A stretch of 64,000 nucleotides of DNA from Bradyrhizobium genosp. SA-3 (GCF_004212635.1 NZ_PSRT01000003.1:57441-121440), one strand, 5' to 3'; shown: positions 32,919 through 43,379, counted from the stretch's first letter. Program-made: numbers and translations. The notes: generated by a model from the sequence alone, not told the origin.

Positions 32919-35900
32919 ATGAAGCGCTTCAACCTTTCGGCCTGGGCCGTCAGCCATCCGACGCTGGTGCTCTTCCTGATGATCGTGCTCGGCGTCGCCG
33001 GCTTCTTCTCGTATGAGAAGCTCGGCCGCGCCGAGGATCCGTTCTTTACGGTGAAGGTGGTCAACGTCTCCGTGATGTGGCCGGGCGCGACCGCGCAGGA
33101 GATGCAGACCCAGGTCGCCGATCCCATCGAGAAGAAGATCCAGGAGCTGCCCTATTTCGAGAAGGTGCAGACCTATTCCAAGCCCGCCTTCACCGCGCTC
33201 CAGGTGACCTTCCGCGACAACACCCCGCCGAAGGACGTGCCCTATCTCTTCTACCTGCTGCGCAAGAAGCTGGTCGACGTGCAGGGCCAGCTGCCCTCCG
33301 GCATTCTCGGGCCCGTCGTCAACGACGAGTTCTCCGACGTCGATTCCATCCTCTACATGATGACCGGCGACGGCGCCGACTATGCCCAGCTCAAGAAGGT
33401 CTCGGAAGGTTTTCGTCAGCGCCTGCTCAAGGTCCCGGGCGTGACCAAGGTCGACGTCTACGGCAATCAGGACGAACGCATCTTCGTCGAGTTCAGCCAC
33501 GCCAAGCTCGCCACCCTCGGCATCACGCCGCAGGCGCTGTTCGATTCGCTCGCCAAGCAGAACAACGTGACGCCGGCCGGCACGGTCGAGACCTCGTCGC
33601 AGCGCGTGCCGCTGCGCGTCACCGGCGCGCTCGATGGCGCCAAGGCCGTGGCTGAGACGCCGGTCGAGAGCAACGGCCGCGTCTTCCGTCTCGGCGACAT
33701 CGCCACCGTCACCCATGGCTATGTCGATCCGCCGAGCTTCGTCGTCCGCCAGGAAGGCAAGCCCGCGATCGGCATCGGCGTCGTCACCGCAAAGGGCGCC
33801 AACATCCTCGATCTCGGCAAGGAGGTCGAGAAGGCGACGAGCGAATTCATGAAGGCCGTGCCGCAGGGCATCGATGTCAGGCTCATCGCCGACCAGCCAA
33901 AGGTGGTCGAGCACGCCGTCGGCGAGTTCGTGCACTCCTTCATGGAAGCGCTCGTCATCGTGCTGTTCGTCTCGTTCCTGGCGCTCGGCTGGCGCACCGG
34001 TATCGTGGTCGCGATGTCGGTGCCGCTCGTGCTCGGCATCGTCTTCATCGTCATGAACACCATGTCGCTCGACCTGCACCGCATTACGCTGGGAGCGCTG
34101 ATCATCGCGCTCGGCCTGCTCGTCGACGACGCCATCATCGCGGTCGAGATGATGGTGGTGAAGATGGAGCAGGGCTGGGACCGCATGCGTGCGGCGTCCT
34201 TTGCCTGGGAATCAACTGCGTTTCCGATGCTCACGGGAACGCTGGTCACGGCCGCTGGCTTCCTCCCCATCGGCTTTGCCAATTCCGCGGTCGGCGAATA
34301 TGCCGGCAGCATCTTCTGGATCGTGGCGATCGCGCTGGTCGCCTCCTGGTTCGTGGCGGTGATCTTCACGCCCTATATCGGCGTCAAGCTGCTGCCTGAC
34401 ATGAAGGCCCACCACAATCACGATCCGCATGCGGTCTACGAGACTCGCATGTACCGCGGCCTGCGTGCCATCGTGCAATGGTGCGTCAACCACCGCATCA
34501 CCGTGGTGGTCGCGACCGTCGGCGTCTTCGTCGCCTCGATCGTTGGCTTCGGCCATGTCCAGCAGCAGTTCTTCCCGCTGTCGGAGCGGCCCGAGCTGTT
34601 CCTCCAGCTACGTCTGCCCGAGGGCACGGCCTTCAACGTCACCGAGAAGGCTGTGAAGAAGGCCGAGACGCTGCTGAAGGACGACAAGGACATCGAGACC
34701 TATACGTCCTATGTCGGCCAGGGCTCGCCGCGCTTCTGGCTCGGCCTCAACCCACAGCTGCCGAACGAGGCCTTTGCCGAGATCGTCATCGTCGCGAAGG
34801 GCGTCGAGGCGCGCGAGCGGATCAAGGCCAAGATCGAGAACGCCGCTGCCGAGGGCGTGCTGACGGAGGCGCGCGTCCGCGTCGACCGCTTCAATTTCGG
34901 CCCGCCGGTCGGCTTCCCCGTCCAGTTCCGCGTGATCGGGCCCGACGCCAACAAGGTGCGCGAGATCGCCTACCAGGTCCGCGACGTCATGCGCCAGAAC
35001 AAGAGCGTCAAGGACGTGCAACTCGACTGGAACGAGCAGTCCCCGTACCTCAAGCTCGTCGTCGATCAGGACCGTGCTCGTGCGATGGGCCTGACCCCGC
35101 AGGAGGTCTCGCAGGCGCTGGCGATGCTGATCTCGGGTTCGCAGGTCACGACGGTACGTGACGGCATCGAGAAGGTCGGCGTGGTCGCCCGTGCGATCCC
35201 GTCCGAACGCCTCGACCTCGGCGGCGTCGGCGACCTCACCATCACCTCGCGTAACGGCGTGGCCGTGCCGCTGCAGCAGATCGCGAAGATCGAATATGCC
35301 CACGAGGAGCCGATCATGTGGCGGCGCAACCGCGACATGGCGATCACCGTGCGCTCCGACGTGGTCGACGGCGTGCAGGCGCCCGACGTCACCAACCAGA
35401 TCACGCCGAAGCTGAAGGCGATCAAGGACCACCTCGAGCCAGCCTACCGGATCGAGCCGGGCGGCGCGTTCGAGGAGTCCGCCAAGGGTAACGCCTCGAT
35501 CTTCATCCTCTTCCCGGTGATGGTCATGGTGATGCTGACGCTGCTCATGATCCAGCTGCAGAGCTTCTCGCGCCTGATCCTGGTGTTCCTGACCGCGCCG
35601 CTCGGCATCGTCGGCGCCTCGCTCGGGCTCAACGTTGCCAACGCCCCGTTCGGCTTCGTGGCGCTGCTCGGCCTGATCGCGCTTGCCGGCATGATCATGC
35701 GCAACACCGTCATCCTGGTCGACCAGATCGAGACCGACGTCTCTCACGGCCTGACCCGGCGCGAGGCGATCGTGGAGGCCACCGTCCGCCGCGCCCGTCC
35801 GGTGGTGCTGACGGCGCTCGCCGCCATCCTCGCCATGATCCCGCTGTCGCGCTCGGCCTTCTGGGGCCCGATGGCGATCACCATCATGGGCGGCCTGTTC

Positions 35901-36056
35901 GTCGCGACCTTCCTGACGCTCTTGTACCTGCCGGGCCTCTATGCGCTCTGGTTCAGGAAGAGCCTGGACGAGGCGGGCACCCCCGAGCAGCCTGCCGCGC
36001 CGCAGCATGGGAGCGATGACCAGCACGCAATTCCGCTTGCTGAAGCGGCTGAATAA
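32919..36056 (+). CDS. RND family efflux permease
   Basis: 1045-residue inner-membrane proton-driven pump. Two repeats of one plus five transmembrane helices with large periplasmic loops; the proton-relay aspartates are in GLLVDDAIIAVEMMV (TM4), and the second half has GFVALLGLIALAGMIMRNTVILVDQIE and PVVLTALAAILAMIPLS. The porter-domain opening AEDPFFTVKVVNVSVMWPGATAQEMQTQV is as in efflux pumps. The substrates (drugs, solvents or signals) cannot be predicted. I chose ATG 32919 with GGAGAG upstream rather than ATG 32895. It follows the adaptor and precedes a TetR gene by 33 bp. Confidence 0.92.
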   Translation: MKRFNLSAWAVSHPTLVLFLMIVLGVAGFFSYEKLGRAEDPFFTVKVVNVSVMWPGATAQEMQTQVADPIEKKIQELPYFEKVQTYSKPAFTALQVTFRDNTPPKDVPYLFYLLRKKLVDVQGQLPSGILGPVVNDEFSDVDSILYMMTGDGADYAQLKKVSEGFRQRLLKVPGVTKVDVYGNQDERIFVEFSHAKLATLGITPQALFDSLAKQNNVTPAGTVETSSQRVPLRVTGALDGAKAVAETPVESNGRVFRLGDIATVTHGYVDPPSFVVRQEGKPAIGIGVVTAKGANILDLGKEVEKATSEFMKAVPQGIDVRLIADQPKVVEHAVGEFVHSFMEALVIVLFVSFLALGWRTGIVVAMSVPLVLGIVFIVMNTMSLDLHRITLGALIIALGLLVDDAIIAVEMMVVKMEQGWDRMRAASFAWESTAFPMLTGTLVTAAGFLPIGFANSAVGEYAGSIFWIVAIALVASWFVAVIFTPYIGVKLLPDMKAHHNHDPHAVYETRMYRGLRAIVQWCVNHRITVVVATVGVFVASIVGFGHVQQQFFPLSERPELFLQLRLPEGTAFNVTEKAVKKAETLLKDDKDIETYTSYVGQGSPRFWLGLNPQLPNEAFAEIVIVAKGVEARERIKAKIENAAAEGVLTEARVRVDRFNFGPPVGFPVQFRVIGPDANKVREIAYQVRDVMRQNKSVKDVQLDWNEQSPYLKLVVDQDRARAMGLTPQEVSQALAMLISGSQVTTVRDGIEKVGVVARAIPSERLDLGGVGDLTITSRNGVAVPLQQIAKIEYAHEEPIMWRRNRDMAITVRSDVVDGVQAPDVTNQITPKLKAIKDHLEPAYRIEPGGAFEESAKGNASIFILFPVMVMVMLTLLMIQLQSFSRLILVFLTAPLGIVGASLGLNVANAPFGFVALLGLIALAGMIMRNTVILVDQIETDVSHGLTRREAIVEATVRRARPVVLTALAAILAMIPLSRSAFWGPMAITIMGGLFVATFLTLLYLPGLYALWFRKSLDEAGTPEQPAAPQHGSDDQHAIPLAEAAE

Positions 36057-36089
36057 GTGAGATGAAGTGCTACTGACGAGTCCTGATAG

Positions 36090-36689
36090 ATGACACTGGT
36101 TGCGGAACATATCGAAGGCGACACCCGGGATCGTATCCTTGAGGTGGCCGAGCGGCTGTTCCGCCAGATCGGCTATCAGAAGACCACGGTCGGGGACATC
36201 GCCAAGGAGCTCAGGATGAGCCCCGCCAATGTCTATCGCTTCTTCGAATCGAAGAAGGCGATCCATCAGGCGGTGGCGCGGGGCTTGATGGGCGAGGTCG
36301 AGCTGGAGGCGCAGCGGATCGTGACCCGGCCCGGCCCGGTGCTCCCGCGCTTCCGCGAGCTGCTCACCACCATCCATCGAATGAACACCGAGCGCTATGT
36401 CGGTGACAACAAGCTGCACGAGATGGTCGCGATCGCGATGGAGGAGGACTGGGACGTCTGCGTCGCCCATATGGAGTGCATTGCGGGCGTGATCGGCCAG
36501 ATGATCGCGCAAGGCGTTGCCTCCGGCGAGTTCGAGGCGCCCGACCTGCAGCTCGCCTCGCTCTGCGCCTGCACCGCGATGATACGCTTCTTCCACCCCC
36601 AGATGATCGCCCAGTGCGCCACCAAGCCGGGCCCGACCATCGACCAGATGATCGATTTCGTCATCGCGGGTCTGTCGCCGCGCCACTGA
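36090..36689 (+). CDS. TetR family regulator of the RND operon
   Basis: 199 residues. The helix-turn-helix lies at about 12-58 (DRILEVAERLFRQIGYQKTTVGDIAKELRMSPANVYRFFESKKAIHQAV), followed by a helical C-terminal effector domain typical of TetR regulators of RND pumps. It starts 33 bp after the pump stop in the same direction, so it is probably co-transcribed and controls the operon promoter near 31580. Confidence 0.86.
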   Translation: MTLVAEHIEGDTRDRILEVAERLFRQIGYQKTTVGDIAKELRMSPANVYRFFESKKAIHQAVARGLMGEVELEAQRIVTRPGPVLPRFRELLTTIHRMNTERYVGDNKLHEMVAIAMEEDWDVCVAHMECIAGVIGQMIAQGVASGEFEAPDLQLASLCACTAMIRFFHPQMIAQCATKPGPTIDQMIDFVIAGLSPRH

Positions 36690-36803
36690 CGGGCGGAGCC
36701 GTTTCTTCCTATAAGCAGCTTCGCGCCGCCCTTGACGGGAATCCCTCCGCGGGAAGACTCTTGATTGCTTCGTTCCGCTCGCAATGACGAAAAGGAAGCA
36801 GCG

Positions 36804-37423
36804 GTGACCGACAACGACCTTTACTTCTACGAGCCCTCCAAGGGCCACGGCCTCAAGCACGATCCCTTCAATGCCATCATCGCGCCGCGGCCGATCGGGT
36901 GGATCTCCTCGCGCGACGCCAGGGGCCACGTCAACCTCGCGCCCTACAGCTTCTTCAACGCCTTCTGCTACGTGCCATCATCGGTTTCTCCTCCACCAAC
37001 TGGAAGGACACGGTCGAGAACATCCAGCAGACCGGCGAGTTCGTCTGGAATCTCGCCACGATGGATCTGGCTAAGCACATGAACGCGACCGCGGCGCATG
37101 TCGCCCCTGAGGTCGACGAGTTCGAGGTCGCGGGCCTCACCGCCGTGCCCGGCCGGCTCGTCAACGTGCCGCGCGTCGGCGAGAGCCCGGTCGCCTTCGA
37201 ATGCAAGGTCTCCGACGTCGTCCGCCTCAAGGGCGCCAACGGCAAGGAGGCCGACGCCTGGCTGACGCTGGGCGAGGTTGTCGCCGTCCACATCGACAAG
37301 GCCGTGATCAAGGACGGCATCTACCAGACCGCCGCCGCCCGCCCGATCGTTCGCGCGGGGCGTCGCGGCGATTATTTCGAGATCAAGCCGGAAAACATGT
37401 TCGAGATGGTCCGGCCGGACTAA
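36804..37423 (+). pseudogene. Flavin reductase-like (FMN-binding split barrel) protein, one-base frameshift
   Basis: GTG 36804 (AGGAAG upstream) starts MTDNDLYFYEPSKGHGLKHDPFNAIIAPRPIGWISSR, a clear flavin-reductase-like split barrel. The frame fails at the CC pair 36975-36976: one extra C would read NAFCYVPIIGFSSTNWKDTVENIQQTGEFV and continue to the stop at 37421. The repaired protein is about 206 aa and would bind FMN; such proteins reduce flavin or act as oxidoreductases. Both sides are fully conserved, as with the other two frameshifted genes. Confidence 0.83.
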
Positions 37424-37443
37424 GTCGGCGCCCTCGTTCTCCA

Positions 37444-37554
37444 CCGTCATTCCGGGGCGCGCCGCTAGGCGCGAACCCGGAATCCATTCATCCACCCACG
37501 CTGCCGCACGATGGATTCCGGGCTCGACGCTTGCGCGTCGCCCCGGAATGACTG
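37444..37554. repeat. Intergenic repeat, ATTCCGGG family, copy 1
   Basis: CGTCATTCCGGGGCGCG at the left is matched by CGCCCCGGAATGAC at the right; internal arms GAACCCGGAATCCAT and ATGGATTCCGGGCTC pair. It fills most of the interval 37424-37722, where nothing else is seen besides the fadE ribosome site. Confidence 0.75.
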
Positions 37555-37722
37555 TGGCAAGACGTTGAGCCCCATTCCCCCTCCCGGAACCGCCACCGCG
37601 CCCCGGCCGTTATGGCCCTGACGCGCCGCCCGGCCGCGTCAATTTCGCAGGCGAAGTGTTCGCCTCCGCCAGCCAGTTTCCGCTAAAATGCCCGATAACC
37701 GCGCCGATGCATGAGGTCAGCC

Positions 37723-39990
37723 ATGAGCTTCCGCCGCGACACCCTGACCAAGCCGATCTTCACTCTCGCGCGCGGCGTGCTGCCGGCGATGTCCGACACC
37801 GAGCGCGAGGCGCTGGAGGCCGGTGACGTCTGGTGGGACGCCGATCTCTTCACCGGTAACCCTGATTGGTCGAAGCTGCTGAAGGTCCTGCAGGCGAGGT
37901 TGACCGCGGAGGAGCAGGCTTTCCTCAAAGGGCCCGTCGACGAGCTCTGCGCCATGCTCGACGAATGGAAGATCTTCTGGGAATGGCGCGACCTGCCGCC
38001 GGACGTCTGGCACTTCGTCAAGCGCGAAAAGTTCTTCGGCATGATCATTCCGAAGGAGTTTGGCGGCCTCGGCTTCTCGCCCTATGCGCATTCCGAAGTC
38101 GTGCGCAAGATCTCGACCCGCTCGATCGCGGCCGCGGTCACGGTGATGGTGCCGAACTCGCTCGGCCCCGGCGAGCTCTTGATGCGCTTCGGCACCAGGG
38201 AGCAGCAGCAGCGCTGGCTGCCGCGCCTCGCCGACGGCCGCGACATTCCCTGCTTCGGCCTCACCAGCCCCGAGGCCGGCTCCGATGCCGCCTCGATGGT
38301 CGACACCGGCATCATCTGCAAGGGCGATTTCGAGGGCCGCGAAGTTCTCGGCCTCAGGCTCAACTGGCACAAGCGCTACATCACGCTCGGCCCCGTCGCG
38401 ACGCTGCTCGGCCTTGCCTTCAAGGCCTATGATCCCGATCATCTCGTCGGCGATCAGGAAGAGCTCGGCATCACCGTGGCGCTGATCCCGACCAATCTGA
38501 CCGGCGTCGAGATCGGTCACCGTCATCTGCCGTCAATGCAAGTGTTCCAGAACGGCCCGAACCGGGGCCGCGACGTCTTCATTCCGCTCGACTATGTCAT
38601 CGGCGGCGAGGCTCGGCTGGGGCAGGGCTGGAAGATGCTGATGACGGCGCTCGCCGCCGGCCGCGGCATCTCGCTGCCATCGCTCTCTGCTGCGGGTGCC
38701 GCCTATGCCGCGCGTACCACCGGTGCCTATGCCCGCATCCGCGAGCAGTTCGGCATCTCCATCTCCAAGTTCGAGGGCGTCGAGGAGCCGCTCGCGCGCA
38801 TCGTCGCGACCGCCTATCAGCTCGACGCCGCGCGGCGGCTGACCTGCGCGGCGCTGAATGCCGGCATTCATCCTGCCGTCATCTCCGGCATCATGAAGCT
38901 GCACGCGACCGAGCGGATGCGGGTCGCGATCGACGATGCCATGGACATCCACGGCGGCAAGGCCGTGATTGACGGTCCGCAAAACTATCTCGGCAACCTC
39001 CATCGCGCCGTGCCGGTCGGTATCACGGTGGAAGGCGCCAACATCCTGACTCGCAATCTCATCGTGTTCGGGCAGGGTGCCATCCGCGCCCATCCCCATC
39101 TGCTCGACGAGATGAATGCGCTCGCCGATACCGACCGCGAGCGCGGGCTCACCGCATTCGACAAGGCGTTCTGGAAGCACGTCGGCCACAGCTTCCGGAC
39201 CCTGTTCCGCGCCTTCGGCCGGAGCTGGACCTTTGGCGCCTTCGCGCTTGCGCCTGACGCGGGCGATGCCACGCCCTTCTATCGCCAGCTCTCGCGTTAC
39301 TCCGCCGCTTTCGCGCTCTGCGCCGACATGGCGCTGCTGACGCTCGGCGGTGCGCTCAAGCGCAAGGAGATGCTGTCGGCGCGGTTCGGAGACATCCTGT
39401 CCGAGCTCTATCTGCTCTCGGCGGTGCTGAAACGCTGGCAGGACGAAGGCCGGCAAAAGGAGGATTTCGCCGCGCTGGAATGGTGCATGGCGACGGGCTT
39501 CCGGACCATCGAGAACCGGCTCGCCGAAATTCTCGCCAATCTGCCGAACCGCTTTGTCGCAATCTTCCTCAAGCTCGTGGTCCAGCCCTTCGGTGCCCGC
39601 GTGCTCGGCCCCTCCGACCGTGTCGTGCATGAATGTGCGAGCCTGGTGCTGGAGCCGTCGGCGGCGCGCGAGCGCCTCACGCCCGATCTGGCCCATGTCG
39701 ATGACAACGGCGGCTTTGCCCGGCTGGAGCGCGCGTTCAAGCTGGTCGCGGGCACGGAGGCCATCGCCAAGCGCATGCGCGCGGCGCATGTCCGCGACTG
39801 GAAGGAGGCGGTCACCAAAGGCGTGATCACGCAAGCCGAGGGCGAGCAGTTCGCCGCCGCCCATCAGGCCGTCTCACAAGTCATCGAGGTCGATGATTTT
39901 GCGCCGGAGGCGCTGTCACCGATTTACAAGAAATCCACCGACGTGCATCAATTCTTCCAGGAACTCGGTGAACAGAGGGCGGCGAGCTGA
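37723..39990 (+). CDS. fadE: Acyl-CoA dehydrogenase, FadE type
   Basis: First step of beta-oxidation: FAD-dependent dehydrogenation of acyl-CoA to enoyl-CoA. 755 residues from ATG 37723 (GAGGTC upstream). An N-terminal helical segment is followed by the acyl-CoA dehydrogenase core (FGLTSPEAGSDAASM, LGQGWKMLMTALAAGRGISLPS, AIDDAMDIHGGKAVIDGPQNYLG) and the C-terminal DUF1974-like extension (about 490-755) that defines FadE. It opens a tight operon: the thiolase start overlaps its stop codon. Confidence 0.92.
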   Translation: MSFRRDTLTKPIFTLARGVLPAMSDTEREALEAGDVWWDADLFTGNPDWSKLLKVLQARLTAEEQAFLKGPVDELCAMLDEWKIFWEWRDLPPDVWHFVKREKFFGMIIPKEFGGLGFSPYAHSEVVRKISTRSIAAAVTVMVPNSLGPGELLMRFGTREQQQRWLPRLADGRDIPCFGLTSPEAGSDAASMVDTGIICKGDFEGREVLGLRLNWHKRYITLGPVATLLGLAFKAYDPDHLVGDQEELGITVALIPTNLTGVEIGHRHLPSMQVFQNGPNRGRDVFIPLDYVIGGEARLGQGWKMLMTALAAGRGISLPSLSAAGAAYAARTTGAYARIREQFGISISKFEGVEEPLARIVATAYQLDAARRLTCAALNAGIHPAVISGIMKLHATERMRVAIDDAMDIHGGKAVIDGPQNYLGNLHRAVPVGITVEGANILTRNLIVFGQGAIRAHPHLLDEMNALADTDRERGLTAFDKAFWKHVGHSFRTLFRAFGRSWTFGAFALAPDAGDATPFYRQLSRYSAAFALCADMALLTLGGALKRKEMLSARFGDILSELYLLSAVLKRWQDEGRQKEDFAALEWCMATGFRTIENRLAEILANLPNRFVAIFLKLVVQPFGARVLGPSDRVVHECASLVLEPSAARERLTPDLAHVDDNGGFARLERAFKLVAGTEAIAKRMRAAHVRDWKEAVTKGVITQAEGEQFAAAHQAVSQVIEVDDFAPEALSPIYKKSTDVHQFFQELGEQRAAS

Positions 39991-41273
39991 TGGCGCGACC
40001 GGTTTTCATCGTCGACGGCAGTCGCACGCCGTTTCTGAAGGCGCGTTCGGGACCAGGGCCGTTCACGCCGGTCGATCTTGCCGTGCAATGCGGCCGGCCG
40101 CTGCTGGCGCGCCAGCCGTTCGCCCCGGCTGACTTCGATCAGGTCATCCTCGGCTGCGTCAACGTGATTGCGGACGAGATGAACCCGGCCCGTGTCGCCG
40201 CGCTGCGGCTCGGCATGGGCGAGGACATGGTTGCCTTCACCGTGCAGATCAATTGCGGCTCCGGGATGCAGTCGATCGACACCGCCTACCGCTACATCCG
40301 CGAAGGCCATGCCGACATGATCCTGGCCGGCGGCACCGAGGCGCTGAGCCACGCGCCGCTGGTCTGGCCGAATTCCGGCGTGCGTTGGTTTGCCGGCCTT
40401 GCGACCGCCAAGGGCGTGGCTGCGAAGCTCGCCGCGGCCTTCAAGCTGCGGCCGCGTTATCTCAAGCCGATCATCGGCCTCGAGCGCGGACTGACCGATC
40501 CCGTCACCGATCTGAACATGGGCCAGACCGCCGAGGTCGTCGGCCATCTCTTCGGCATCACCCGCGCGCAGTCCGATGCTTACGCCGCCGAGAGCCATCG
40601 CAGGCTCGCGCATGCGCAAGACGCGGGTTTTCTCAAGGGCGAGGTCGAGACCGCGTTCTCGCGTGACGGCAAGTTCTTCGACCATGACGACGGCGTGCGC
40701 AAGGACTCGACGGCCGAGACGCTGGCAAAGCTCCGGCCGGTGTTCGAGCGCCCCTGGGGACAGGTCACCGCCGGAAATTCCTCGCAGATCACCGATGGCG
40801 CCTCCTGGGTGATCCTGGCCTCCGACGCCGCGGTCGCCGAGCACAAGCTGACGCCGAAAGCCGTCATCGTCGACAGCAACTGGGCCGCGCTCGATCCCAG
40901 CATCATGGGCCTGGGTCCGGTGATGTCGGCGACGCCGCTGCTCCAGCGCAACGACCTCACCATCAAGGACGTCGAGACCTGGGAGCTGAATGAGGCCTTT
41001 GCGACGCAAGTGCTCGGCTGTCTCGCCGCGTGGAAGGACGATAAATTCTGCCGTGAGATTCTCGGCCTCGACGGCGCAGCCGGCGAGATCGACCACGAAA
41101 GACTGAATGTCGACGGCGGCGCGATCTCGCTCGGCCATCCCGTCGGCACCTCCGGCAACCGGATCGTGCTGCATCTCGTCAACGCCATGAAGCGGCTTGG
41201 CACGCGGCGCGGCGTTGCCACCGAATGCATCGGCGGCGGGCTCGGCGGCGCCATGCTGATCGAGGCGGTGTGA
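39990..41273 (+). CDS. fadI: Acetyl-CoA acyltransferase (thiolase), FadI/FadA-like
   Basis: Final thiolytic step of beta-oxidation. 427 residues with the acyl-enzyme cysteine C89 (QINCGSGMQS), the histidine in GGAISLGHPVGTSGNR, and the second catalytic cysteine in ECIGGGLGGAM. Its ATG shares a base with the fadE TGA, indicating translational coupling. The length and the partner multifunctional protein at +3 bp fit FadI rather than the shorter FadA. Confidence 0.9.
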   Translation: MARPVFIVDGSRTPFLKARSGPGPFTPVDLAVQCGRPLLARQPFAPADFDQVILGCVNVIADEMNPARVAALRLGMGEDMVAFTVQINCGSGMQSIDTAYRYIREGHADMILAGGTEALSHAPLVWPNSGVRWFAGLATAKGVAAKLAAAFKLRPRYLKPIIGLERGLTDPVTDLNMGQTAEVVGHLFGITRAQSDAYAAESHRRLAHAQDAGFLKGEVETAFSRDGKFFDHDDGVRKDSTAETLAKLRPVFERPWGQVTAGNSSQITDGASWVILASDAAVAEHKLTPKAVIVDSNWAALDPSIMGLGPVMSATPLLQRNDLTIKDVETWELNEAFATQVLGCLAAWKDDKFCREILGLDGAAGEIDHERLNVDGGAISLGHPVGTSGNRIVLHLVNAMKRLGTRRGVATECIGGGLGGAMLIEAV

Positions 41274-41275
41274 CC

Positions 41276-43372
41276 ATGGATTCCAAGATCATGACCGCGC
41301 TTGGCGACCGCGTGCTGGCGCTCGGGCCCAAGCCTGCGACCGACGGTCCCTACAAGCACTTCAAGCTGACGCGCGATGCCGATGGTGTCGCCTGGCTGCT
41401 GTTCGACCGCGCCGAGACAAGCGCCAACACGCTGTCCTCGGATGTGATGGAGGAGTTCGACGCTGTGCTCGCGGCGATCGAGACCGAGCGCCCCGCCGGC
41501 CTCGTGATCCGTTCGGCCAAGGCGTCCGGCTTCATTGCCGGCGCCGACATCAACGAATTCCGCGGCGCCAGCGATCCCGACATGGTGGAGACGCGCATCC
41601 GCGCCGCGCATGCGGTGGTCGACCATCTGGAAGCCTTGAGGTTGCCGACGGTGGCGGTCATCCACGGCTTCTGCCTCGGTGGCGGCCTCGAGGTTGCGCT
41701 CGCCTGCCAGGCGCGCATCGCCATCGAGGGCGCGCGGTTCGGCTTCCCGGAGGTGATGCTCGGCCTGCATCCCGGCCTCGGCGGCACCGCGCGCTTCACC
41801 GCGCTGGTCAATCCGACGCAGTCGATGGCCCTGATGCTGACTGGGCGCACCATCGATGCGCGCCGCGCCAGATCGCTCGGCCTCGTCGACGCCGTCACGC
41901 AGGAGCGCCACGTCCACAACGCCGTGAAGGATGCGCTGTTCGGCCGCCTGAAGCGGGCGCGGCCGGGCTTGCTGACGCGCGCGGCGGGTTTCGGCCTCGT
42001 GCGCGGGCTGCTCGCCAAGCGGATGCGCTCGGAGGCGGCGAAGGCGGCATCCCGCGAGCACTATCCGGCGCCTTACGCGCTGATCGATCTCTGGGAGGCC
42101 CATGGCGGCAGCAAGGCCGCGATGCTGAAGGCCGAGCAGGCGTCATTTGCCAAGCTGATGGTGACGCCGACCGCACAGAACCTGATCCACGTGTTCTTCC
42201 TGCGCGAGCAGATGAAGAAGGCGGCGGGCAGCGGCAACGCCATCAAGCATGTCCATGTCATCGGCGCCGGCGCCATGGGCGGCGACATCGCGGCCTGGTG
42301 CGCAGGGCAGGGACTGCGCGTCTCGCTCGCCGACATGAAGGCGGAGCCGATCGCCGGCGCCGTGAAGCGCGCCAACGAGCTCTACGGCAAGATCATCCGC
42401 AAGCCGACCGAGGTGCGCGACGCACTCGATCGCCTCATCCCTGACATGGACGGGGAAGGCGCGCGCAACGCCGATCTCATCATCGAGGCCGTGCCGGAGA
42501 AGCTCGAGCTGAAGCAGAAGGTCTATGCCGGCCTCGAGCCGCGGATGAAGCCCGGCGCGATCCTTGCGACCAACACGTCGAGCATTCCGCTCCAGGATCT
42601 GCGAACGACGCTGGCGCGGCCGGAGCGGCTGGTCGGCCTGCACTTCTTCAATCCGGTGTCGCGGCTGCAACTGGTCGAGGTCGTCAGTCATGACGGCAAC
42701 GCCCCTGAGGTAGTGAAGGAGGCGCTCGCCTTCGTCGGCGCGATTGACCGCCTGCCGCTCGCCGTGAAGAGCTCGCCCGGCTTCCTCGTCAACCGCGCGC
42801 TGACACCGTACATGCTGGAAGCGATGGTGATGCTGGACGAGAAGATCGACCAGCGATTGATTGACGCCGCGGCCGAGCAGTTCGGCATGCCGATGGGACC
42901 GATCGAGCTGGCCGACCAGGTCGGGCTCGACATCTGTCTCGATGTCGGCGACATGCTGCGCACCAAGTTCGGCGATCTCTTGCCGCCGACGCCGGCCTGG
43001 CTGCGCGAGAAGGTCACCAAGGGCGAACTCGGCCGCAAGAGCGGCAAGGGTTTTTATGTCTGGAAGGACGGCAAGGCGGAGAAGGCACAGCTTCCCGAGA
43101 CCGGTCCGCGCGTCACCGACCAGATGATCGATCGCCTGGTGCTGCCGATGTCCAACGTCTGCGTCGCGGCGCTGCGCGAAGGCGTCGTCGACGATGCCGA
43201 CGCGGTCGATGGCGCCATGATCTTCGGCACCGGTTATGCACCGTTCCGCGGCGGTCCGTTGAACTATGCGCGCACGCGCGGCGTGGAGAATGTCGTATCC
43301 ACCTTGCGCGCACTGGCCGAGCGATTCGGCGAGCGCTTCGCGCCCGATCCGGGCTGGGACAATTTCAAGTGA
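41276..43372 (+). CDS. fadJ: 3-hydroxyacyl-CoA dehydrogenase/enoyl-CoA hydratase, FadJ/FadB type
   Basis: Two middle steps of beta-oxidation in one chain. 698 residues: an N-terminal crotonase domain (about 1-200; GFIAGADINEF and GFCLGGGLEVALACQARIA build the oxyanion site), a linker helix, an NAD-binding hydroxyacyl-CoA dehydrogenase domain starting VIGAGAMGGDIAAWCAGQGL (about 325), and the C-terminal helical half (SSPGFLVNRALTPYMLEA). It likely forms a complex with the upstream thiolase. ATG 41276 is 2 bp after the thiolase stop; a thioesterase gene follows. Confidence 0.92.
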   Translation: MDSKIMTALGDRVLALGPKPATDGPYKHFKLTRDADGVAWLLFDRAETSANTLSSDVMEEFDAVLAAIETERPAGLVIRSAKASGFIAGADINEFRGASDPDMVETRIRAAHAVVDHLEALRLPTVAVIHGFCLGGGLEVALACQARIAIEGARFGFPEVMLGLHPGLGGTARFTALVNPTQSMALMLTGRTIDARRARSLGLVDAVTQERHVHNAVKDALFGRLKRARPGLLTRAAGFGLVRGLLAKRMRSEAAKAASREHYPAPYALIDLWEAHGGSKAAMLKAEQASFAKLMVTPTAQNLIHVFFLREQMKKAAGSGNAIKHVHVIGAGAMGGDIAAWCAGQGLRVSLADMKAEPIAGAVKRANELYGKIIRKPTEVRDALDRLIPDMDGEGARNADLIIEAVPEKLELKQKVYAGLEPRMKPGAILATNTSSIPLQDLRTTLARPERLVGLHFFNPVSRLQLVEVVSHDGNAPEVVKEALAFVGAIDRLPLAVKSSPGFLVNRALTPYMLEAMVMLDEKIDQRLIDAAAEQFGMPMGPIELADQVGLDICLDVGDMLRTKFGDLLPPTPAWLREKVTKGELGRKSGKGFYVWKDGKAEKAQLPETGPRVTDQMIDRLVLPMSNVCVAALREGVVDDADAVDGAMIFGTGYAPFRGGPLNYARTRGVENVVSTLRALAERFGERFAPDPGWDNFK

Positions 43373-43379
43373 GACAGGC

